Assembly: GCA_002914805.1 (NCBI GenBank)
Contig: JXTB01000123.1
Coordinates: 276,307-340,306 of the forward strand
DNA: 64,000 bases
Source: Parasponia andersonii
Lineage: Eukaryota > Streptophyta > Magnoliopsida > Rosales > Cannabaceae
Reading direction: 5' to 3'
Both the position numbers and the translations under genes were made by a program. The notes beneath the pieces were generated by a model, which was not told where the DNA came from, did not search any database, and saw only the letters and a program-made list of their open reading frames with translations. Every line of letters begins with the position of its first letter. The stretch's first letter is position 1. Positions 1 through 10,400 of the stretch are shown here, piece by piece.

Positions 1-3000
1 AAAGTGACTGATGTAACAAATTGGATTACTTAGGATAACCAATCAAGTTACTTGAGATAACTAGTCTCTCAAGTAATTTGACCAGCTACCTCAAATACCT
101 CATCAATTGGTTGAAAAGTATTATTTTTCTGAAATATTTTCAGAAATGATATTAACCTAAGTAAATTCAGGACTTTCTAAATAATTTTAAAATCGAAAAT
201 TTTTCAATTTTTCAAAATTTTACAACATAAAAAAATTTCCTCAATTTACAACTAAACAAAGACCAACCCCAAATTAATAAGAACATAAAAAATATAGGAC
301 GTCTTTGCTAAACGGCCGAACTTTGGATTCAAGTTTAAGGTATTGTCTTTTTTCAAAAACCACTATAAACTGGCCAAATTTATCAAAATAGTTTTGGTGA
401 AATGGCCATATCAAAAAAGGCCGAATATATCAATTTTTATATATTTATATCGGTTTATTAAAAAAAGAAAGTTAAAAAACCTTATATATTGATATACTGA
501 TAAATGCTGATATAAAAATAAAATTGATATACAAAAAAATTAATCCACTTAAAAACAACCATGTTGCAAAAAATAATTAAAAAAAAACATACATTTATTA
601 AATAGGTCAAAAAAAGGAGATCATTTCTTCGAATAAGGTAATTAAAAAATAAAGAGGAGGAGGGGAGGACCTTTTCTTTTTCTAGTAAATACTTAAAAAC
701 TTAATCTTGTTTGGTTGCATCAACTTTATTAGTATAACATGTTTTAGCAAAATCGTTGAATTTTGGCGCCCCATAAAATAGATGTCTTTTTTCGAACTTT
801 GTAGCAAAATGACCTAATTTGTTATTTCATATACCAAGTATAAAACTAACAAACTTAGTACATAAATTGGATCTAATATATTAATTGATGAACACCGTGT
901 AAACACTAATTTACTAAGTTAAAGACTATTAACCGATATACCTAATATAAAAACTAGGTTTTTAAATACAAAAAACTTCTTAATTTTGAAAAATTTAGTA
1001 AAATTAACTCTAAACTCAATTTTTTGGAGTAAAATTTCCTGAAGTCCCATCATATTAGTTCTGATAGAAAATAAATGAGTTTCTATTATTATTATTATTA
1101 TTAACAATTTAAGTCTCCATTTTTTATTTGTGGCATTTAGATCCAAATTCTTATATTTTTATTTCTCATTAATTCCTTTTAATTTTTTCTATCCAAATTT
1201 TTTTTTACGATTAAGTCTTCACTCTTTTATTTGTGATTTTTGGGTTTTTATTCTTATCATCTTCATTCCATGTTAATCATTTTTAATTTTTTTTGTCTAA
1301 TACTGCCATTAATTAGTACCTGACCAAATATGCTCACCTCAGCAGGGATAAAATTTGAAACAAAGGAAAATTATTATTTAAAAAAAAAAAGAGTTAGGTT
1401 ATCATTTTCGCAAGAAATTGAGAAATTTTATATGATTTCAATATGGATCTACTTTGATCTACGTATTAATATATCTAGAAGATATGTATATGAATATATT
1501 GCCAATTTTATAAGACATATATTATCAATTTTATATTTTATCATTCTAATTTTATAGGACATATATTGTCAAAATTGTAAATGGTTCTAATGTTGATCTA
1601 CTATTCATATACGTCTTTTTTAGATATATAAATAGTTGGACAAAAGTATATCCATATGGGAATCATATAAAATTTTCTAATTTCTTCTCTATCTTAAACA
1701 AAAACAATATATAACTCAACTATTTTTTAATATATAATAATAATTTCTCTTTATTTCTAGTTTTACCCTTGATATGAACATGTTTTAGACAAGTGCTAAT
1801 TAACAATAAAAAAAAAACCTAACGAAGATATCTTTCTTTTCTAACAAAATTAATATCAGAGACTTCAAGAGATTTTGCTCTAAAAATTTAAGTTAGGGGT
1901 TAATTTTACTAATTTGTTTCGAATTCATTGAGTTTTTGTATTAAAAATCCTAAAAATTAATTAAAAGGGGGATTCCAGTGTAAGAGGGCCAAAATCCCTC
2001 CTACGGCTAGGAGTAGATTCTAACTGACTTTGTGGTAAAAAACTAAGAACTACAATATTTATTATAAACTTTGCTCCACCTAATATTAGTCTAGGAGTAG
2101 ATTCTAACTGACTTTGTGGTAAAAAACTAAGAACTACAATATTTATTATAAACTTTGCTCCACCTAATATTAGTCTCATGAGAGAAAAATGTCAAAGAAG
2201 TCTCTTCCTAGTTAAACCACCCCACTTTTTTTTGGGCTCTGAATAAAAAAACTCCCTTTCTGTTAATTGCTAATGTTCTATGCTACGAACTATACTAATA
2301 ATTGTTAATGTTCTGTACTTTTGATGGTCATCGAATTTGATTGACCCTTCTATGTTTTGTTTATTTTTTTTCTCACTGCTCTGCGGCATTTGTGTTGAAT
2401 GAAAGCTTAAAAAAACTAAATAAATAAGATACCCCCTTTCTCTTTTTCCCTATTTTCTCTTGAAAACTCTTAAGACTTTCCTAAAGATAGAACAACCACC
2501 ATTGTTACAGGGAAAAAAAATAGCATGAAAAGGAAAGCAAATAAAATCAATAGCTTTTTAGGATTTCCCACATATAGGAGACGTATATAGAATTTGGAAA
2601 AATTGGGATTTTGCTATCCATTGTATAACAATACTGAAATAGGAAGGATCTCTAGGTAAAAAAAAATTAATATTAGAATGAAATAGCAAGGCCATTTATG
2701 ATATAAAGATGATATCGTTCTTGTCCTTTTAAAAAAAAAATTGGGACTTAACTAACGACCACCACTTACTGCAAATTTAAAAGAAAATAACACACACATA
2801 CTCTACTAAGGTTTGAATCCTGACCCTCCAAATTCACACACACATCCCTCAAGTCTTGGACTAACTGATCTAGCCCCAATTAGATAATGTCGTTCTTGTC
2901 CTTTCAGTCACAGATCTGCAACATGCAAACCGAGCAAGATATTCTTCTTCTTATTTTTTTGCTTTATTTTATAATATTTTAAAACCAATTGAGAGATGGG

Positions 3001-3854
3001 TGAAAATTGATGTGATTGGTGCCTAATATAACATAGATGAGAAAGGACAGAAAAAGAGAGTACCAATGGCAAAAACTTCAGGTCATGGAGAAGAGAAGAG
3101 ATAAGGAAAAGGGAAAGAAAAAAAAAATACAATGATATTGTGCATAATTTAGTATAGTAAAATGTAGTTGTTATCTTTTGGGACTATTATTTTTACAATT
3201 ATTAGATTTAATCAAATGACTAAAATATTTCTCCTAAATGTGGAGAGATTTTTGACCCTCCTACACTAAAATTTATCAATCTACTCCATATAAAAAATGG
3301 TTCTAATACATCAATTGATATTAAAAAAGAAAAAAGAAAAAAGAAATTTTCTTGTTGCTTTGTCTGGTCAAGTACGATTTGAATATAGGCCCTTTCTGTT
3401 TACACAAAGGTCGAGTTACATTATGAATGACGAGAGTTAGAAAAGAGTCAGAATGGTGTTTTTCCACGATTGATGAGAACCGAGAAGTCTATACGTCGTC
3501 GTATTCGATATTTCTACGTCTATATTTAATTGTTTATTTATTTTCGTATTTTTGGAATTATAAATAATTAAAGTCAAGTAGCTAGTAAAACCAATGCCCA
3601 CTAGACGGTTATATCTGGTTTATGGGACCGACATGCCTGGCCACAGGCCCCCACGAAAGCAGTTACTTGGGGTCCACTCACATGCACGGTGGACTTATCA
3701 TATATTAGTTGCCTTGAAATTTCATCAGAGTTGCGTTACGGACTAAATCAGTTTTTCTTATAAAATTTGCAAACGTTTACAATCATATATACTTAGAAAA
3801 CGAATACTTAATTAAATGCAACGAGCAAAGATACAAGTTGGAGCAAATGACTCA

Positions 3855-3886
<32 letters not shown>

Positions 3887-4459
3887 CCAATTATCAACTC
3901 AGGCTAATCGGTCAATTCATCTCAGGCAATATTCCTAAGAAAAGAAAACGTAAAGCTTTTGCCATAATAATCCACAAATTAATTACTTTGTCACTTCATT
4001 TTGGTGGTAAGTCACGATCTAATATACAAAAAGTAAATGAAGACCTCCAAATGTATTTGATTATATTGGAAATGCACAAAAAATCATGTGCTTTTAGTAC
4101 GTATATAGGAGACAAAATAAGGAGGAAAAAAATGGCATACACATATTGACATTAATTGGCAGGAAATTAATTTGATATGCTAACAGGATCTAAAAGGAGA
4201 TCATGATAGTGTAATTTATGCTAAGAAAGTAATCATATCTCACAACATGCTAGAAAAGAAAAAGGAAAGACCAAGAAAATGAAGGCCAAGAGTGAACAAA
4301 CTTTTCCATAAATGAGAGCTAATTAAACTTTATTAATAATTCATATATAGTGCATGAAGACAAACCTCCAAGTCTCATTACAAGTTGACTTAGGGTTAAG
4401 CTAGCTTCTGCAGTAATTTCTTAATTAATTAGCCACTAAAAACTAATTAATTATTTTAA
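1..4459. other. Intergenic AT-rich stretch with dispersed repeats
   Basis: No host gene is supported. Positions 1-240 carry a dispersed repeat also seen near 12.7 kb and 38.6 kb (shared wording such as CTCAAATACCTCATCAATTG). Positions 300-620 carry a second repeat family that recurs at 8.5-9.5 kb and 37.65-37.95 kb. A tandem duplication sits at 2007-2174. A (TA)n tract lies at about 3855-3878. The short open frames here consist of AT-rich low-complexity sequence and resemble no known protein. Confidence 0.7.
2007..2174. repeat. Exact tandem duplication, 84-bp unit x2
   Basis: The segment starting CTAGGAGTAGATTCTAACTG at 2007 is repeated starting at 2091, with no mismatch that I can see over 84 bases. 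The identity suggests a recent duplication. The minus-strand open frame that crosses it simply repeats itself and is not a gene. Confidence 0.9.
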
Positions 4460-5939
4460 TTAGGCAGCGAAATTAACAACTGATCTATAAGTCTGGCCAG
4501 GGCTCCAACCAGCCGGTATCACGTTGTTCGCCACGACGGTCTGGACGTTGGTCGGCCCCGCTGAAGTTAGACGAATAGAGAATGGAGCTTGTAACTTGGA
4601 GCCGGCGTCGAGTTTCCAAACAGCACCCCATGATCGTTGCATGGTCTGCCATGAATCTTGGTCAAGTGCCTGTTTGAGTTCAACGGCCCCAAGGTTACCA
4701 GATCCATCTTCGAATTCAATTAGAGCAGCGAAATATTGTTCGTTGGAGCCTTGATCCACTTTGAAGGTTATGGTCTTGCCCGGAAAGTTACAGTTAACCC
4801 TAGTAGCATTTGTAGTTTTTTGAAGCCAAAGATGATTGAGTTTAATTAGTACTGATTAATGGAATAAAAAATGAGATAGTGACAGAAAGAAAGATGTAGC
4901 ATTATAGTTCAAGTATCTATAAGAAGTGAAAGATAACCAAAGGTCAATATAATTGAAATGGAGCAATAACTAGACATATGCATGCCACACGTATAAAATA
5001 TCGATTTTAAAACAAAGAAATACTGAAAATTTCTTGATGAACAGGAATTCTGTGACAAATTGTCAACAAAAATACTTGACCTAATTAATGTATATAAGAT
5101 TTTTCTTCTGATCAAACTATATGATGAATAGAAAATTCGACTCAAAATATAAAAGTTAGCAACGTGAATAACATTATGACCTTCGATGTGCTACACATTT
5201 TGGACTTTTTACTGGTTTTAGTACTGACGACACTATTCACTTTATACATATGTATATATATATATATATAGGGCACCAATCCAGTAGGTATTTTTTTTTT
5301 TTTACCCATAGATAGGTATCAATTTGGCCAATAAAAACTTAGCATGTATATTTTTTTATTATAAAAAGTAAGAGAGAGAAAAAGCATTAATGATGCACGT
5401 CTTTTTATGCACTTCATTATAGCCATTGGATCACCATTAGATGGTGATCCAACGGCTAAAAAAAAAATACCTACCCATAGGTAAAGAAAAAAAATACCTA
5501 TTGGATTGGCAACCATATATATATATATATATGAAAAACGTACGTTTGCTTTCTTTTGTAATTTCTCACCATCTCTTCTCTTAGATCAGTTGTTTTTTTA
5601 AAAAAAAATTACCTTTTGTATTGAATCTGAAGGACTCCAGCATTGCGTAGCTGATCAGCCAGGCCAGAAGTGGCCATAGCTCCGAAAGCAGTGCCACTTA
5701 AATCAAAATGATAGGCCTCATTGGTACAGCCAGGGCACTCATCGGTTATGACCACAGTTACTGGGTTCCCTGAGCAGGCTTTATTGACACTTGTTGTGCA
5801 TTTCACCTGATAACAGACTCCACAACCATCACCATTGTTGTACAAAGAAGGGCCTCCTGCTGAGATCAATGAAGAGAATGGGGCTTGCTCTACACCCGCT
5901 CCATATCCACATGCACCCCCTGAGTACGTATACGTAAAT

Positions 5940-5999
<60 letters not shown>

Positions 6000-6311
6000 T
6001 TATCATAAACACACGCCAAAATAAGCTTAAAAAAAGCATACACAGACACAATAAAACGTGACTAAATCTAAAATGTATCCATTTGTTTTACATATGTTGG
6101 TAGGTAAGTAATATTTACCGTCACTCCCAGCACCGTTGGGGCTACCGTACCAAGTTGCACCGGCAGCGCCCCAGTTGGAATCGTCCGACTGATACTTGAT
6201 TGAGACATTGAGGAGCTTGGGGTTAAAGCAAGAGCTAGGGTTTAGGAGTAGAGAAAGGGAGGCTACTACAATGAAGATTGACAATGAATATTGATGAAAA
6301 ACTCGAGCCAT
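4460..6311 (-). CDS. Beta-expansin (EXPB), three exons
   Basis: Secreted cell-wall-loosening protein. Exons read 6311-6119, 5919-5613 and 4799-4460 (193+307+340 nt), giving 279 residues, usual for the family. All junctions are GT/AG: intron 1 is phase 1, intron 2 phase 2. The start is the in-frame ATG at 6311; the open frame above it begins only with a non-ATG codon. Residues 1-28 form a hydrophobic signal peptide. TWYG is at 53-56, followed by the GGACGYG motif and Cys 68, 97, 100, 105, 113, 126, 129 and 170. The HFD motif is at 135-137 and the context [13 protein letters not shown] is beta- rather than alpha-expansin-like. The C-terminal carbohydrate-binding domain (about 180-279) has the Trp-rich stretch around SWGAVWKLD and ends in RSVVNFAA. 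One N-glycosylation site (NVS) lies near residue 35. Intron 2 carries a MITE. No activity can be proved from sequence, but all hallmark residues are present. Confidence 0.93.
5271..5514. mobile_element. MITE family A, copy 1 (in expansin intron 2)
   Basis: A 244-bp element with terminal inverted repeats. The left end reads GGGCACCAATCCAGTAGGTA and the right end, reverse-complemented, reads GGTTGCCAATCCAATAGGTA. Both ends abut (TA)n runs, consistent with a TA target duplication. It has no coding capacity. Related copies are at 28875, 29177, 29404, 30413 and 44741. Confidence 0.8.
5939..5998. repeat. Compound (CA)n(TA)n microsatellite in expansin intron 1
   Basis: About 13 CA units followed by about 16 TA units on the plus strand. 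On the gene's sense strand this reads (TA)n then (TG)n and ends roughly 20 nt before the exon 2 acceptor. Confidence 0.95.
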
Positions 6312-6402
6312 TTTGAAAAACACACTCTTTGCTTAGAGAAACTAGTACTTGTTGTTTTTCTAATGAATTTTGTTGTGTTGATGAATCTGAAAGATGTTGG
6401 GG

Positions 6403-6410
6403 TATTTATA
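6403..6410 (-). promoter_or_regulatory. TATA box of the beta-expansin gene
   Basis: On the minus strand TATAAATA within CTATAAATACC, about 92 nt upstream of the ATG at 6311. This fits a 5' leader of about 60 nt. It is the only clear TATA match just upstream of this gene. Confidence 0.6.
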
Positions 6411-6499
6411 GAGGGAGAAGAAGGGCGTGCCTTCCAAATGCATCCGGTTAGTTTCTGCCACGTGTCATTTCCAACTTGAGGGTTTTTTATTTATTTATT

Positions 6500-7928
6500 T
6501 CTTCTCAAAAGATCCTCTTGAGGGATCTTAAAGAACCATGCATTAATGTTTCATATGTGTGTATATATTATATTACTTTATAAAAAAGAGTCTTAGTTTC
6601 GTCTTCCAGTTGTAAGAATTTGCTTCACGTATATGTATTCTTCACAAAGGTGCAATCGCCGGGTGCAATTAATTTAGTTTCTTGCAACTTAATTAGAATG
6701 ATATGGCACGTACATAGATTTTTCGTTTATTTAAAAAAAATTAAAAACGAAAAAGACAAAGATAAAGAAAGGAAAAATGTGGCATATAAGTATGGGACTA
6801 TGCCTAACATCCTCTAGCTCTTTATACGTACAAATTAAATGTTCCATTTCTTTTTAATAGAAAAATCTAATATCGAAAAAATTTCCTAGTCTCAAAATTT
6901 GCTGAAGTACTGTTTATCAATACGTTACATATATATTCATATATTATATATAGGTCTTGTAGGCCGGTGCTTGGTGCTATTCCTTATTTTAAGGTTTCCG
7001 AAAATCCTTATAATAACCTTCAACGCTATTATCAATTCTTTTCATTTTTATTTTCAAAAGAAGAAGAAACTCAGAGCTTTAGAGAAACACTTGCTGTGGA
7101 CGCTCCCCTCTCAAAATCAATTTCGGATTTTTGAAAATAAAAATTAATAAGAAAAGGACACGAAAGTTTCCAAATTTGGTGGGTCCCACGTATTTTTCAC
7201 ACCTACCAATTTCGGAATTTGGTTTATCCAGTCATTGTACAAAGACCCCCTTTTCAAGGAGATACGTAAATAAGCTGATCATACAACTACAAGATTTGCG
7301 GTTTTAATTTTAATTTTTCAACGAAAGCGAAATTGGTTCGTTAATGTTGCCGTTAATGGTGGTTGTAGACCGTTGAAGTTGTATCCAATCCGGACGTTCT
7401 ACATCGGACGGTCATAATTAAATCTGATTCCCACGTGCATGTCAACATCGTTCAAATACAACGGCACGTAATATTTGGCGGAATTTGGGTAATTCCATTA
7501 ATACCTCATTTTTCACGGTGACGAACGATGTTGCTTTTTATGATGATCCAAGGGTTTCTTTTACATCAGAAAATAATAATAAAATTGTAAATTGTGGCTG
7601 TATCCTTTTCTTTGACCATTGGATGGTTGACACGTGTGCATTGCAGGGCTTGAAGAACTGTCCGACGGTGGAGAGTTTTGTGTGATATTAGAATAGGATT
7701 ATTTGACTAGCTGCGGCTCTTCACATGGTTATCTCCCTTTCAGTATGAGATAAGAAAGAGATTTAGAGAAATTGGAAAATTTAAGCCAAATTAAATAAGC
7801 TAATCACTCTCCACACTCCACAGGACTATATGTCACTTTCACATAAGATGGAGGTTTAAATTGAGAAGAAAGGTCCAAATCAAAAAAAAAAGTTAAAAAA
7901 AAAAAAAAAAAAAAAAAAAAGGGTTAAA

Positions 7929-7968
<40 letters not shown>

Positions 7969-8477
7969 AGAATGAATAGACGAATTCCAAAAATGTATGT
8001 AAGAACAAAAGTTTTATTCTTCTATGTAAGTAAATATCTAAATGTGTTTCGCATCTACGTATGTAAGCACAATTCCCCCTTCTTCGGACAAAATGATTTT
8101 TTTTTTTTTTTTGGCTGGGTGAAAATATACAGCCACAAGTAGGTATTTGATTTAGAGGACAATAGCCTTATAGGGAAAAGTTGTTTGAGGGATAAGAAAT
8201 GTGCTGAGCTTTTTTAGAACAAAGTAGCATAAAAAGTTACTATGAAGTTGACCAATAACTTTCCCTTTGTTGATTAATAATTTAGCATATTTGTGTGATA
8301 TTTATAAATATTTACGTGGATATTGATGGTATACTGAATTTCAACTATTTTTGAAACCATATCGCACATAAGTTTGGTGTCGAGTCAAGCTGTTTCTTTT
8401 CATCTTTTATATGTTACATTTTCAGGGATGAGGAATCCTTCCAGGAGAAAAGAAAACAATCCCAACAAACAAACAAC
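6500..8477. other. Intergenic stretch upstream of the expansin
   Basis: No gene recognised. A slightly GC-richer part (7320-7690) contains G-box-like CACGTG cores at about 7433 and 7631 and a 66-residue open frame without recognisable homology. Long A runs occupy about 7887-7967. A candidate distal promoter region is possible but not shown. Confidence 0.5.
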
Positions 8478-8567
8478 GTTTACATTACATTTATGGCCTT
8501 CATAGGCGAATGGTCGAATTTTGTTTACATTACATGTATGGCCTTCATAGGCAAATGGTCGAATTTG
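8478..8567. repeat. 45-bp tandem duplication
   Basis: GTTTACATTACATTTATGGC at 8478 recurs at 8523 with a few substitutions; both copies continue through a segment containing ATGGTCGAATTT. Confidence 0.85.
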
Positions 8568-8757
8568 GGTTCAAGTTAGAAATGGCCATTTTTAAAATAC
8601 TATTAACAAGGGACTGAATTTATCAAAAAAGTTTGCAAAATAACTGAGTTTATCACCCAAAAATAAAAGGCTAAAGTATATTAATTTTTGTACATTTATA
8701 TCAGTTTATGAAAAAGGAAAAACTCATATGTTGATAAATTTAAAGATTTTTGATATA

Positions 8758-9247
8758 ATTGACCCCTATGTTATTCGCAAATTGATAAAATAGTTCCTAA
8801 GTTATTTTTTAGCAATTAAGTCCTTAAGTTTTAAAAATCTTAACAATTAAGTCTTTTTTTTTTGCTAATGTTAAAGTTTTCATAAAATTGAACATGTTTA
8901 AGGGGAAAAAAAATTAATATTTCACTAACACGAATTAGTTTGAAAGAGATATAGAAAGAAATTTTAAGAAAAATTTTAAATTTTTATTTTTTAAATTTTT
9001 ATATTATGTTATTAATTGTACTTAGTTTTTAGTCATTTTCATTCCAATTCCAACTAATACCAGTAAAATATTGATTTAACTTTTAAAAATTTTGTACATG
9101 ACCCGAAAATGCTCGATTTCATCTAATATTTTAATAATTACTTACGAAAATGACTTAATTGTATAACTTTTAAAATTAAGGGACTTAATTACTAAAAAAA
9201 TAAATCGGGGACCATTTTTCTAATCGAGAATAATAGGAAGGCCAATC
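8758..9247. mobile_element. MITE with long terminal inverted repeats, nested in an older repeat
   Basis: The left end (TTGACCCCTATGTTATTCG, then TAGCAATTAAGTCCTTAAG) is mirrored by the right end read in reverse complement (GGCCTTCCTATTATTCTCG, then TAGTAATTAAGTCCCTTAA). The inverted repeats extend about 70-100 bp; no protein is encoded. Such long repeats suit a Mutator- or hAT-derived MITE, but I could not fix the target duplication. The flanks (8570-8757 and 9248-9440) look like two halves of the repeat also present near 300-620. Confidence 0.6.
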
Positions 9248-9599
9248 ATGCCAGAAAACATAAATTTAATAATAAACTAATGTATTGATATGCATGTATA
9301 AAATTAATATATTAATACATACTGATATACTAATAAAACTAATATACAAAAAATTGATCTACTAAAAAAATGGCTATTTTAAATATATATATATATATAT
9401 AAGCAGACATTTTATTTTATAGGTTTGAAAAAGGTCATTTCTGAACATGAGGTGAAAAAAAGTGTCATTCTTACAATACTCTACACATTGTTCAACGTGT
9501 GAAAGACCCTTGAATCATAGAGGCCTACATAACAATACGGGGATTGAACAAAAATACTATACTTTTGAGTGTATGGTTTAATAGATATCCCTTTTTTGA

Positions 9600-10400
9600 T
9601 TTATTAACAAATATATCTCTTTTTTAATAGTAATCATTTATACTTATAATTATACTTTTGATAAATTACTTATTTATCAGGATTAAAAGGTGATATATGA
9701 TTTATTTATTATGACCTAAAAAATTTTATCGCTTATAGACTATAGAATATTTATCTTTATACTCCTGGTAAATTACTTATTTACCAGTGTTAAGATATGA
9801 TATATAATTTATTTACCATGATTTTTAAAAAAATTCTACTTATAGAGGGTATCTTATTTACTATTATACTCTTAATAAATTAGTAATTTACCACTATTAA
9901 AGAGGTGATATATAATATTTTTACCATGATTTAAAAAATGTATCGCTTATAGATAATAGTACATTTACCATTATACCATTGTTAAATTACTTATTTACTA
10001 CTATTAAGAGATGATATATTATTTATTTATCATGGCTTAAAAAAATTTACTTATAAATGGTAGCTTATTTACCATTATATTCTTAATAAATTACTTATTT
10101 ACCACTATTAAAGTAGTGATATATGATTTATTTACCATGACTTAAAAAATGTAGCACTTATATCGATAGCTTCTTTACTATTATACCTTTAGTAAAATAC
10201 TTAATTACAATATTAAGAGGTGCTATATAATTTTCTTATCATGATTTAAAAAATTTATCATTATAGCATATTTATCATCATATCCTTAATAAATTACAGC
10301 ATATTTACCATCATATCTTTAATAAATTACTTTATCACTATTATAGGGTGGTATATTATTTATTTACCGCAATGAAAAAAAAAATTCTATCACTTATTTA
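9600..10400. repeat. Tandem array of about 107-bp AT-rich units
   Basis: The core TAAATTACTTATTTACC recurs, with changes, at 9662, 9769, 9876, 9983, 10087, 10193, 10289 and 10323, giving spacings of 107, 107, 107, 104, 106 and 96, plus a short partial copy at the end. Each unit also contains a version of GGTGATATATGATTTATTTACCATGA. The copies are diverged, so this is an old minisatellite or satellite-like array rather than a recent one. Confidence 0.8.

Noticed and set aside
3838..4149. 103-codon plus-strand open frame
   Set aside because: It starts across a (TA)n tract and has no recognisable domain; composition is that of the flanks.
7485..7685. 66-codon open frame upstream of the expansin
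   Set aside because: No similarity, and no intron/exon context; G-box-like motifs alone do not make a gene.
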